DNA of 39,585 bases, from assembly GCA_900539175.1 (NCBI GenBank), contig UQAW01000028.1, positions 1 through 39,585 of the forward strand, in the 5' to 3' direction. Positions 33,318-39,585 of this stretch are shown in pieces; the first letter of the stretch is position 1, and every line of letters starts with the position of its first letter. Both the position numbers and the translations under genes were made by a program. Under the pieces are notes generated by a model that worked only from the letters and a program-made list of their open reading frames with translations, did not search any database and was not told where the DNA came from. The stretch comes from an uncultured Lachnospiraceae bacterium (GTDB lineage: Bacteria > Bacillota > Clostridia > Lachnospirales > Lachnospiraceae).

Positions 33318-33520
33318 CCGTCTGCAAAGAGAAGTTCACCGGAACAGCTTCATGCAGACGGGCTGACCATGGGAAAAGTTGCAGACATTTTCGCATTGGT
33401 CAGCAGAGGTTGCCGCAGCAACCGCACTCCCCCTCGGGAGAGCCCTCGGAGAGCCCACGGCACTTTGCAGCCAGTATGGATGAAAGTGTTATAGTGGGTT
33501 ATTACACTTTGAAAAAGTGC
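33318..33520 (+). other. Candidate origin of transfer (oriT)
   Basis: A string of inverted repeats just upstream of the relaxase. The arms are CCGTCTGCA/TGCAGACGG (33318-33361), GCTGACCA/TGGTCAGC (33362-33404, continuing inward imperfectly), GGTTGC/GCAACC (33408-33423) and CTCCC/GGGAG (33427-33440). They are followed by AAAGTGT/ACACTTT (33483-33510). The last surrounds ATAGTGGGTTA, which closely resembles the nick region of MobV plasmids such as pMV158. The nearby gene encodes a MobV relaxase. The 33225-33572 gap otherwise holds no supportable gene. Confidence 0.7.
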
Positions 33521-33572
33521 CTCTCCGCAGCTCCCCGCTGTCTGCAAATTTTAAGGAAAGGACAAAAAATCT

Positions 33573-34862
33573 ATGGCAAGAAATGATGGAATAGACCGCA
33601 CCGTAGCCCGGAATCAGGACTTACCGACACCGGACGATGTGGCAAAAATACAGGAACACAATGAGCGAGAAAAGGACAGTTACAGCAATCAAGACATTGT
33701 GCCGGAACGCACTCCGCTGAATGTTCACTTCAAGACTCCCACCGATGATTATGTGAAAATGTTTGAGCAAATGGAACAGGATGGCGTGATCTCCACCAGA
33801 GGTCTGAAACCGGATGCCATCAAATACGGCGAGTTGGTTTTTGATGTGAACTCCGCTTATTTCTACAACCACGGCGGCTATGAATTTGCAAAACAGTTTT
33901 ATGCTGATGCCTATAAAGCCGCCGTGGAGATCGTAGGCGGTGAGCAGTATATCCTCTCTGCTGTGATGCACGCCGATGAGCACAACCGGGCAATGTCCGA
34001 AGCTCTTGGCGAGGATGTGTACCACTATCATCTCCATGTGGTTTATATTCCGGTAGTGGAAAAGCAGATCCTTTGGTCGAAGCGATGTAAGGATGAAGCT
34101 CTCCGGGGAACGGTAAAGGAAACGATCACACAAGTCAGCCGAAGTAAGAAATGGGACTCCAAACCGGTGCTTGACGAGGACGGAAATCCCAAGCTCAATG
34201 AAAAAGGAAAAAAGATTTTAAGGTCATCCTACAGCGTGTTGCAGGATGACTTTTTTAATTTCATGCGTGCTGCCGGATATACCGATGTGGAGCGTGGAGA
34301 GCGTGGCAGCACCGAGGAACATCTGACGGTGACACAGTTTAAGGTGCAGGCGGAACAGCAGCGTTTGGAAGCTGTGACAGGACAGGTGGCACAGGCAGAA
34401 CAGAGTTTGGAGGATGCTAAAGCTGCTACGGAAAAGCAGAAAAAGAAACTGGAAGCTCTGCAAAAGGAAACCAAGGCAGCAAAGGCCATTGCACTTACGG
34501 TGCAGGATATTGAAGCGATGGGCAAGAAAGCCACGTTCGGAAACAATATCACGCTGACACCGGATGAATGCGACACGTTGAAACGCTATGCCACCAACGG
34601 CATTCTCTTTCATGCAGAGAATGAGCGATTGAAAGGGAAACTGGAATCTGCTCAAAAGTCTGCATCCATTTGGAAGCAGCGATGTGAAGAAGCGAATAAA
34701 AAATATCAAGAGTTGAAGCAAAAAGCCCAGCCTTTCCTGGATGCACTGGAAATTGCATCCGAAAAGGTTCGGGCTTTTATCAATTCCATCCTCGCCAGAG
34801 GAAAGGAAACACAGGAACACAAAGCACCTGCCCGTAAGCGTGGACAGGACATGGAAATTTGA
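33573..34862 (+). CDS. mobV: MobV-family relaxase (plasmid mobilisation protein)
   Basis: 429 residues; AAGGAAAGG lies upstream. The N-terminal 220 residues are the Pre/Mob relaxase with NVHFKTPTDD, MHADEHN (H133, D135, E136) and HYHLHVVYIPV (H151, H153, H155), giving the metal-binding HxDE and HxHxH pattern. It nicks oriT and stays attached to the DNA. From about 265 to 400 it is a long coiled coil. It is the mobilisation enzyme of this element; the transfer channel must come from elsewhere. I do not identify the nucleophile with certainty. Confidence 0.9.
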   Translation: MARNDGIDRTVARNQDLPTPDDVAKIQEHNEREKDSYSNQDIVPERTPLNVHFKTPTDDYVKMFEQMEQDGVISTRGLKPDAIKYGELVFDVNSAYFYNHGGYEFAKQFYADAYKAAVEIVGGEQYILSAVMHADEHNRAMSEALGEDVYHYHLHVVYIPVVEKQILWSKRCKDEALRGTVKETITQVSRSKKWDSKPVLDEDGNPKLNEKGKKILRSSYSVLQDDFFNFMRAAGYTDVERGERGSTEEHLTVTQFKVQAEQQRLEAVTGQVAQAEQSLEDAKAATEKQKKKLEALQKETKAAKAIALTVQDIEAMGKKATFGNNITLTPDECDTLKRYATNGILFHAENERLKGKLESAQKSASIWKQRCEEANKKYQELKQKAQPFLDALEIASEKVRAFINSILARGKETQEHKAPARKRGQDMEI

Positions 34863-34878
34863 TGGAGGTAACTGCCTA

Positions 34879-35064
34879 TTGAAGAAATATTATGAGGATG
34901 CAAAATATAATGCGGCATTTGTCCGCTGTGTGGATGTTATGAGCCAGATGCTCCAGAAATATGGACATCAGGTTTTGGATAAATTGGAACAGGATGCCCC
35001 TCAGAAAGTGGAGCATTCCAAGGAAAGTAATCAAGCACAGCCTTTGACGAATAAGGCTGCGTAA
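34879..35064 (+). CDS. Small element protein of unknown function
   Basis: 61 residues from a TTG start at 34879, 8-10 nt after a strong GGAGG; it begins 16 bp after the relaxase stop. The N-terminal part is helical (KKYYEDAKYNAAFVRCVDVM) and the C-terminal part hydrophilic. It resembles small proteins seen after relaxase genes in similar elements. No function can be given. Confidence 0.6.
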   Translation: MKKYYEDAKYNAAFVRCVDVMSQMLQKYGHQVLDKLEQDAPQKVEHSKESNQAQPLTNKAA

Positions 35065-35076
35065 AAATTTACAATT

Positions 35077-35127
35077 TACACGTTGCGTATTCACTGCGGC
35101 TATGCTATAATGATTACGCAACGTGTA
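35077..35127. promoter_or_regulatory. Promoter inside a 13-bp perfect inverted repeat (operator)
   Basis: TACACGTTGCGTA (35077-35089) is perfectly complementary to TACGCAACGTGTA (35115-35127). Within it lies a promoter: TTGCGT (35083-35088), 17 bp, TATAAT (35106-35111). The left arm covers the -35 and the right arm covers the start. A run of T follows, so it could also serve as a terminator for the relaxase transcript. The HTH gene directly downstream is the obvious candidate autorepressor. Confidence 0.7.
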
Positions 35128-35154
35128 TTTTTGTTTTTTATGGAGAAAAGACAG

Positions 35155-35385
35155 ATGGATTGTAAGAACAGAATTATCAAGTTGCGGGAAAGCACAGGAC
35201 TGAACCGGAAAGATTTTTGCAAGCTCGTCCATATCCCTTACCGGACTATGACCGAGTGGGAATTGGACAACCGCCATGCACCGGATTATGTGCTGTGGCT
35301 TTTGGAGTATTATATCCGCAACGAGGGACTTATGGTAAAGGAAATGAATGAGGGAGGTGGAGATTCTGAAAAAGAAACAACTTAA
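35155..35385 (+). CDS. Small XRE-like HTH protein
   Basis: 76 residues from the ATG at 35155, which has GGAGAA 7 nt before; an ATG at 35140 is possible. The sequence (IIKLRESTGLNRKDFCKLVHIPYRTMTEWELDNRHAPDY is continuous in the protein) forms a typical helix-turn-helix, with recognition helix YRTMTEWE. It lies between a palindromic operator and the recombinase, whose gene overlaps its end by 38 bp. It probably controls excision by regulating the recombinase. Confidence 0.75.
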   Translation: MDCKNRIIKLRESTGLNRKDFCKLVHIPYRTMTEWELDNRHAPDYVLWLLEYYIRNEGLMVKEMNEGGGDSEKETT

Positions 35386-37312
35386 ATGCTATATTTATAC
35401 AAGAGTGTCCACCTCTATGCAGGTTGACGGGTACAGCTTGGATGCCCAGCGTGACAAGCTGAGGAAGTATGCGGCATACGAAGATATGGTTATTGCCGGG
35501 GAGTATTCTGACGAGGGATTTTCCGGAAAGAATATCCAAGGGCGGCAGGACTTCCAACGGATGCTGAATGACATCCAGGACTGCAAGGACGGCGTTTCCT
35601 ATGTGCTGGTCTTTAAGCTGTCCCGATTCGGCAGAAATGCGGCGGATGTTCTGAACTCTTTGCAGCTCATGCAGGATTTCGGTGTCAATCTGATCTGCGT
35701 GGAGGATGGCATCGACAGTTCAAAGGATGCCGGAAAGCTGATGATTTCCGTGCTGTCTGCGGTGGCAGAAATAGAGCGAGAGAATATCCGCACCCAGACA
35801 ATGGCAGGACGTGAGCAAAAGGCTCGTGAGGGCAAGTGGAACGGTGGTTTCGCTCCTTATGGCTACAAACTGGAAAACGGAGATTTGGTCATTGCGGAGG
35901 ATGAAGTGGAAGTAATCCGTGTCATTTATGACCGCTACATTCACACCAACGAGGGCGTTGCCGGGGTTGCTAAATATCTGAACCGCAACGGCTTTATCAA
36001 GAAACTGCGGCAGAACAATACCATTCCCGGATTTTCAAGGAACTTCGTGCAGGATGTATTGGACAATCCCGTTTACATGGGAAAGATCGCCTATGGCAGA
36101 CGCAGGACGGAAAAGAAGCAAGGCACAAGAAATGAGATGCACGTAGTTGAGCAGTCGGAGTTCCCGATTTATGAGGGACAGCACGAAGCCATCATTTCGG
36201 AAGAAGATTGGTATCTGGCACAGGAAAAGCGTAAGATCAATTCCTTTAAGCGGGAAAAGGTCAACAATCCAGATCATGCACACATCCTGTCCGGCATTCT
36301 GAAATGCCCATGCTGCGGAAAGAGTATGTACGGCAATATCGCCAGGGCTCACAGCAAGGACAAGAAAACGAGGTATTATTACTACTGCAAAAACACGGTA
36401 ACACCTACCGGACATGAGTGCAGCTTCCGACTGAATATCGAGCAGACGGAGATCAACAAGTTTGTGGCTAAGATTATATCCGCTATGGTCAACAATCCCC
36501 GGTTTGTAGAAGCGATTCAGGCGAAAATCGGCTCGGCTGTTGATACAGAGGATATGGAAAAGCAGATCGCCGTCCTGCAAGGACAGTTGAAGCAAGCCTT
36601 TGGAACGAAAAGCCGCTTGGAGCGTCAGATGGACACCTTGGACATCAACGATGCCCACTATGACAGAAAGATTTTGGACTTGCAGCGCCGCTATGATGAG
36701 CAGTATGATACAATAGAGGATATCGAAGTTCAGATTGGCGAATTGCAAGGTCAAATCCGCAGCATTCAGCAGGAGAAAATCTCCGGTAACAATATCTATC
36801 GGCTCTTACTGGCATTTGATGAAGTCTACCATTCCGCAACAGAAGCGGAACAGAAAGAGTTTATGAAAGCCTTTATCGAGCGAATTGAGATGTTCCCGGA
36901 GAAAAGGAAAGACGGAAGCTGGATAAGAAAGATTGTGTTCAACTTCCCTGTGCCTGTTGATGGCGAGGAAGTGAAAGAACTTCCCTTGGAAACTGAAACA
37001 ACTGTCGAGACGGTATGTTTATTGTCCAAACTTCATGCAGACCAACATATCGAGGTGGAGCTTCAGATGGACGAGCTTGATTTGACGGCTGCGGAGAGTA
37101 AAGCTACCTATGAGGAAATTAAAGATTATGTGTTGGAGCATAGTGGATTGAAAGTCAGTAGTTTGTATATAGCACAGGTAAAGGAGAAGTGCGGAATTAT
37201 TGAGAGAGTGAATTATAATCTGCCAAAATCAGAAAATTCCAGACAGCCGAAATGCCCGCCAGAGAAAGAAGCGGCGATAAGGGAGGCGTTGGAGTATTTT
37301 CGTATGATTTGA
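35348..37312 (+). CDS. Large serine recombinase with RlmD tail
   Basis: 654 residues. The resolvase domain (about 14-155) has YTRVSTSMQ with catalytic Ser21 and FKLSRFGRN. The recombinase domain lies at about 180-300. A zinc ribbon (about 315-360) has CPCCGKS and YYYCKN, then a coiled coil (about 390-480). The usual end of such proteins is near residue 545. Here the frame continues through ETTVETVCLLSK into about 95 residues that match the RlmD tail. The core GAGACGGT (37007-37014) marks the join. The start is uncertain; AAAGGAA lies ahead of ATG 35348. Confidence 0.93.
   Translation: MREVEILKKKQLKCYIYTRVSTSMQVDGYSLDAQRDKLRKYAAYEDMVIAGEYSDEGFSGKNIQGRQDFQRMLNDIQDCKDGVSYVLVFKLSRFGRNAADVLNSLQLMQDFGVNLICVEDGIDSSKDAGKLMISVLSAVAEIERENIRTQTMAGREQKAREGKWNGGFAPYGYKLENGDLVIAEDEVEVIRVIYDRYIHTNEGVAGVAKYLNRNGFIKKLRQNNTIPGFSRNFVQDVLDNPVYMGKIAYGRRRTEKKQGTRNEMHVVEQSEFPIYEGQHEAIISEEDWYLAQEKRKINSFKREKVNNPDHAHILSGILKCPCCGKSMYGNIARAHSKDKKTRYYYYCKNTVTPTGHECSFRLNIEQTEINKFVAKIISAMVNNPRFVEAIQAKIGSAVDTEDMEKQIAVLQGQLKQAFGTKSRLERQMDTLDINDAHYDRKILDLQRRYDEQYDTIEDIEVQIGELQGQIRSIQQEKISGNNIYRLLLAFDEVYHSATEAEQKEFMKAFIERIEMFPEKRKDGSWIRKIVFNFPVPVDGEEVKELPLETETTVETVCLLSKLHADQHIEVELQMDELDLTAAESKATYEEIKDYVLEHSGLKVSSLYIAQVKEKCGIIERVNYNLPKSENSRQPKCPPEKEAAIREALEYFRMI
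37007..37014 (+). other. Candidate attR core
   Basis: GAGACGGT at recombinase codons 554-556, matching attL at 23512-23519 in sequence and codon phase. Flanks are CAACTGTC on the left and ATGTTTAT on the right. Excision would restore rlmD with the tail at 37015-37312. Confidence 0.65.
37015..37312 (+). repeat. Second copy of the RlmD C-terminal tail coding region
   Basis: Encodes a protein tail matching that of RlmD at 23520-23820 (52 of 69 residues over ATYEEIKDYV to YFRMI by my count), but with more AT-rich codons. It is either the original chromosomal end of rlmD, or the left end of a second element stacked at this site. Confidence 0.8.
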
Positions 37313-37330
37313 AACATTTTTGGGGAATGA

Positions 37331-37359
37331 TTGACCTTGATTAACAAAAATCCTATAAT
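37331..37359 (+). promoter_or_regulatory. Consensus promoter after the recombinase
   Basis: TTGACC (37331-37336) and perfect TATAAT (37354-37359), 17 bp apart. It drives the two unknown genes that follow. Confidence 0.75.
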
Positions 37360-37394
37360 GAGAATATCAGTAGAGCATGAAGAAAGGAAAACTT

Positions 37395-37796
37395 ATGGAT
37401 ATTGAAGAATATTTTAAGAGTAGGTTAGTAGAGATAAAAAATGATAGAAATGTTTCTCAGCTATTTGCCAGAGCTGATAAAAAGGGATGCGAAAAAAGTT
37501 TGCAAAGTGATGGTGCATTGTTTCACAATCAAGCTGTAATGAGTTATTATAATATGGCGAAAGGAACACTCGAAAATTTTATTGAAACAGGAGTATATGC
37601 GTATGACGATATTCCAGAATTAGCAGGATATTTGTATAAATATTATCTCGCATTAAAGTTTGCGGCGAATAATTGCGATAATGAAAATATGAAATTTGAG
37701 TATAGTAAAGAGGATATTGACTGTATTGTAGCCGATTTTGTAAATTTGGCAAAAGATATAGTTGATTATAATATGAGAAAAATGATGAATGATTAA
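37395..37796 (+). CDS. Unknown protein, AT-rich gene
   Basis: 133 residues from the ATG at 37395, with GAAAGGAAAACTT before it; a start 18 bp earlier is possible. The protein is hydrophilic and helical (DIEEYFKSRLVEIKNDRNVSQLF, then IPELAGYLYKYYLALKFAANN), with no membrane span or known motif I can name. Codon use is more AT-rich than in the element genes before it. It stops 13 bp before the next gene's start. Function unknown. Confidence 0.6.
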   Translation: MDIEEYFKSRLVEIKNDRNVSQLFARADKKGCEKSLQSDGALFHNQAVMSYYNMAKGTLENFIETGVYAYDDIPELAGYLYKYYLALKFAANNCDNENMKFEYSKEDIDCIVADFVNLAKDIVDYNMRKMMND

Positions 37797-37809
37797 GGAG
37801 TGGTACAGT

Positions 37810-38145
37810 ATGAGTAAAGCGTTTAATGGAACAGACAGATTACAATTATTTGGATTAGAGATAATTGCTCTTATTTCACAGGGAAAAGTGGAAACAATAG
37901 AGGAAATAGAGAAACATATTGATAATTGTGATTTAGTTCAATATGTTAGAGATAAGTATCATGATGATATGTTTAATACATTTGAGGAGGATTGTCCATA
38001 TAATTTAGATGACTGGAACAAAGCCTTTTCTGAATACAGCGGATATATACAAGGAAATGAAAGAAGAAAATATGGAATTTGTAACGACAATGAGGGACTA
38101 TTGTTAGTAGTTGCATTAGTATTGGATATGGTATCAAGTAAATAG
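37810..38145 (+). CDS. Unknown protein, AT-rich gene
   Basis: 111 residues from the ATG at 37810 with AAGGAGTGG upstream. Acidic, soluble, with no recognised domain (FGLEIIALISQGKVETIEEIEK, YVRDKYHDDMFNTFEEDC). The close spacing and shared promoter make it an operon partner of the preceding gene. Pairs like this are often immunity or defence accessories, but nothing here shows that. Confidence 0.55.
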   Translation: MSKAFNGTDRLQLFGLEIIALISQGKVETIEEIEKHIDNCDLVQYVRDKYHDDMFNTFEEDCPYNLDDWNKAFSEYSGYIQGNERRKYGICNDNEGLLLVVALVLDMVSSK

Positions 38146-38162
38146 TTGGTTAAAACATACAT

Positions 38163-38191
38163 TTGAGTTTTCCTTTTGTCTTATGTATAAT
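38163..38191 (+). promoter_or_regulatory. Promoter for the small Tn1549-type gene
   Basis: TTGAGT (38163-38168) and perfect TATAAT (38186-38191), spaced 17 bp, just before the small gene at 38218. Confidence 0.7.
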
Positions 38192-38217
38192 GCAGTCAAG
38201 AAAGGATGATGGCGATT

Positions 38218-38397
38218 ATGAGGGAAAAGAAAACCCATTTATATTTTGACAGCGAGGAAAGAAAGTTATTGCTACATAGCCTTGTGGAATTGAAAAATCA
38301 GCTTATTCAACAGGGCAGATATACCGACCCCGTTGACGAACTCATTTTTAAGGTTGTCAACGCTCCTGTTAAGAGAATGAAAATTGAATATGTCTAA
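38218..38397 (+). CDS. Small Tn1549-type element protein
   Basis: 59 residues starting MREKKTHLYFDSEERK. I recognise this as a short protein that stands ahead of parA in Tn1549-like integrative elements; its role is unknown. AAAGGA is about 11 nt upstream; two earlier in-frame ATGs are possible. It is followed by a terminator and then parA. Confidence 0.65.
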   Translation: MREKKTHLYFDSEERKLLLHSLVELKNQLIQQGRYTDPVDELIFKVVNAPVKRMKIEYV

Positions 38398-38409
38398 GGC
38401 ACATCACAG

Positions 38410-38453
38410 AGCCGCTTATTCTTATTGATTTTTTAAGAGTAAGCGGCTTTTTT
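38410..38453 (+). terminator. Terminator or attenuator before parA
   Basis: AGCCGCTTA (38410-38418) pairs with TAAGCGGCT (38440-38448), continued by TCTTA/TAAGA, and ends in a T-run. It lies 70 bp before parA, so parA transcription may depend on read-through or a promoter within the gap. Confidence 0.75.
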
Positions 38454-38474
38454 GCGTTCTCTGGTACTCTTACA

Positions 38475-38497
38475 TAGCCACCTTAACAAAGTGGCTA
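38475..38497. promoter_or_regulatory. Inverted repeat upstream of parA
   Basis: TAGCCAC (38475-38481) and GTGGCTA (38491-38497) are perfect inverted copies 9 nt apart, directly before the parA ribosome site. It could be an operator or a parS-like site for the ParA/ParB system, though no second copy is seen. Confidence 0.45.
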
Positions 38498-38524
38498 AAT
38501 CTATGCGAAAGGAGGACGCACCCT

Positions 38525-39352
38525 ATGTCAAATTGCAAAGTAATCGCTTTAACCAACCAGAAAGGCGGCGTTGGAAAGACCACCACGGCGGTCAATCTGG
38601 GCGTGGCTCTGGCACAGCAGGGCAAAAAGGTACTGCTCATTGATGCCGATGCACAGGCAAACCTAACCATGTCGCTCGGTTACAGCCGACCAGACGACTT
38701 GCCCGACACGCTCTCGACTATCATGCAGGACATTATTGACGACAAACCCGTCGATGTTTTTAAAAGTATCCTGCACCATGACGAGGGCGTTGACCTGCTT
38801 CCGTCCAACATTGAGCTGTCGGGACTGGAAGTAAGGCTGATTAACGCCATAAGCCGTGAAAGCGTACTCAAAACCTGCATCAACGAGGTAAAAAAGAATT
38901 ACGACACGGTTCTTGTGGACTGTATGCCGAGCTTGGGTATGCTGACAATCAACGCTCTTGCGGCTGCTGACAGCGTGGTTATCCCGACACAGCCCCATTA
39001 TCTTTCGGCAAAAGGTTTAGAGCTGTTGCTTCGCTCCGTGTCTAAAGTGAAACGGCAAATCAATCCCCATCTGCGGATTGACGGCATCCTTATGACGATG
39101 GTAATGCCGCGCACGAACATCTCTAAGGAAATCATGGCAACGGTAAAAAGTGCCTACGGGCAGAGGATTAAAGTATTCGACACACAGATACCCCACTCCA
39201 TCCGTGCCGTGGAAGCCACCGCAGAGGGCAAGAGCATTTTTGCCTACGACAAAGGCGGCAAGGTAGCCGCCGCTTACGAGCAGTTCGGAAAGGAGGTGGC
39301 AGAGCTTGGCGAGAAGCAGAGAAAGCAAAATCGAGCTGACCGCATACGATGA
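38525..39352 (+). CDS. parA: ParA family ATPase
   Basis: 275 residues with GAAAGGAGG upstream. The deviant Walker A is QKGGVGKTTTAVNLG (residues about 12-26). The A' motif is LLIDADAQANLT and Walker B VLVDCMPSLGMLTINAL. It is the Soj-type partner of ParB in plasmid and integrative-element partitioning. Its C-terminal end overlaps the parB start by 47 bp, so the two are coupled. Confidence 0.95.
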   Translation: MSNCKVIALTNQKGGVGKTTTAVNLGVALAQQGKKVLLIDADAQANLTMSLGYSRPDDLPDTLSTIMQDIIDDKPVDVFKSILHHDEGVDLLPSNIELSGLEVRLINAISRESVLKTCINEVKKNYDTVLVDCMPSLGMLTINALAAADSVVIPTQPHYLSAKGLELLLRSVSKVKRQINPHLRIDGILMTMVMPRTNISKEIMATVKSAYGQRIKVFDTQIPHSIRAVEATAEGKSIFAYDKGGKVAAAYEQFGKEVAELGEKQRKQNRADRIR

Positions 39353-39539
39353 CCTCTTTGAAACGGATGAGAGCCGTGCGGAAGCGAACCTAAGCAAAAT
39401 AAGGGAAATCCCGATTGCGGAGATTGACGAGTTCCCAGACCACCCGTTCAAGGTCTTGATGGATGAGGACATGGAGCAGCTTGTGGACAGCGTAAGGCGG
39501 AGCGGCGTGATGACCCCTGCCACTGTCCGCCAGATGTAG
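39306..39539 (+). pseudogene. parB: Truncated ParB-family gene
   Basis: 77 codons from a TTG start (AAAGGAGGTGG upstream). It covers only the N-terminus of a ParB/Spo0J-like protein (IREIPIAEIDEFPDHPF, then DEDMEQLVDSVRRSGVMTP). A normal protein would go on into the GHRR region. Here a stop (TAG) comes right after TVRQM and the downstream bases no longer code for ParB in any frame I can follow. So the gene is broken, probably by deletion or rearrangement near 39,540. Confidence 0.75.
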
Positions 39540-39585
39540 GACGGATTTTGCGGACATTCAAAATAAAAAAGAATGTGGAGGTAAC
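39540..39585 (+). other. Window end with ribosome site of a following gene
   Basis: The last 46 bases are AT-rich and end in GTGGAGGTAAC. This looks like a ribosome binding site for a gene that begins just beyond the window. Confidence 0.5.

Larger units (their letters stand above)
23512..37014. mobile_element. Integrative mobilizable element in rlmD (about 13.5 kb)
   Basis: Bounded by identical GAGACGGT cores in rlmD and in the recombinase gene. Between them are a serine recombinase, a MobV relaxase, a primase-like protein, a P4-type helicase and a hairpin-rich candidate oriT. Regulators and a transporter/two-component cargo complete it. No VirB4, VirD4 or other conjugation-channel gene is present, which fits a helper-dependent IME rather than an ICE. 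Ends are inferred from the core repeat and the shared RlmD tail; they are not experimentally fixed. Confidence 0.8.

Noticed and set aside
33098..33586. Open frame across the candidate oriT
   Set aside because: Overlaps the HTH gene, runs through all five hairpins, and ends just inside the relaxase gene. No recognisable protein.
23512..37014. A full conjugative element (ICE)
   Set aside because: No VirB4-, VirD4- or TcpA-like gene or other mating-channel gene is present between the ends, so a helper-dependent element fits better.
23520..37312. Simple duplication of part of rlmD as the reason for the shared tail
   Set aside because: The join is exactly at a short core shared with a serine recombinase and preserves frame in both. 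This fits attachment sites better than random duplication.

Overview
The window looks like the chromosome of an anaerobic, gut-type Firmicute, most likely a member of the Lachnospiraceae. The pointers are an iron-sulfur aldo/keto reductase, a B12-binding radical SAM protein, a VanW-type wall protein, YhaM, MutS2, strong AGGAGG-type ribosome sites, and an RlmD with the C-terminal tail I associate with this group. There is no rRNA and no CRISPR array. One tRNA (Phe, GAA) is present.

Positions 1-23,500 are mostly ordinary chromosome. Two GNAT acetyltransferases and a WYL regulator lie on the minus strand. They are followed by an alkyltransferase-like protein, a YyaL-type DUF255 protein, an Fe-S aldo/keto reductase, a Cof-type HAD phosphatase, tRNA-Phe and a radical SAM protein. 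Next come endonuclease III, a DEDDh exonuclease, a 31-residue membrane peptide, a VanW protein, an AIR-synthase-like protein and TrmL. A bidirectional terminator separates these from a minus-strand block: histidine kinase, response regulator, MutS2, Uma2 and a small DNA-binding-like protein. Plus-strand genes resume with an HtrA-like protein that appears to have lost its catalytic triad, then YhaM and RlmD.

The main discovery is an integrative mobilizable element of about 13.5 kb (roughly 23,512-37,014) inserted inside rlmD. Its large serine recombinase gene ends in a second copy of the RlmD C-terminal tail. An identical 8-bp core (GAGACGGT) lies in the same codon phase in rlmD and in the recombinase gene, where each joins its tail. 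Integration and excision would therefore swap the tails of a housekeeping rRNA methyltransferase and of the recombinase without breaking either frame. The element carries a bacitracin/lantibiotic-export-like ABC transporter with its own two-component system, a sigma-like protein and a zinc-finger protein. It also carries a CHC2 primase-like protein, a P4-type helicase, a MobV relaxase and two small HTH proteins. Upstream of the relaxase is a hairpin-rich, pMV158-like candidate oriT. No type IV secretion genes are seen, so it would depend on a helper element for transfer.

From 37,015 to the end there are two unknown AT-rich genes behind a perfect-spacing promoter. Then the start of what looks like a Tn1549-type element appears: a small ORF, parA, and a ParB gene cut short after 77 codons. 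This may be a second element stacked at the same rlmD site, or an element remnant.
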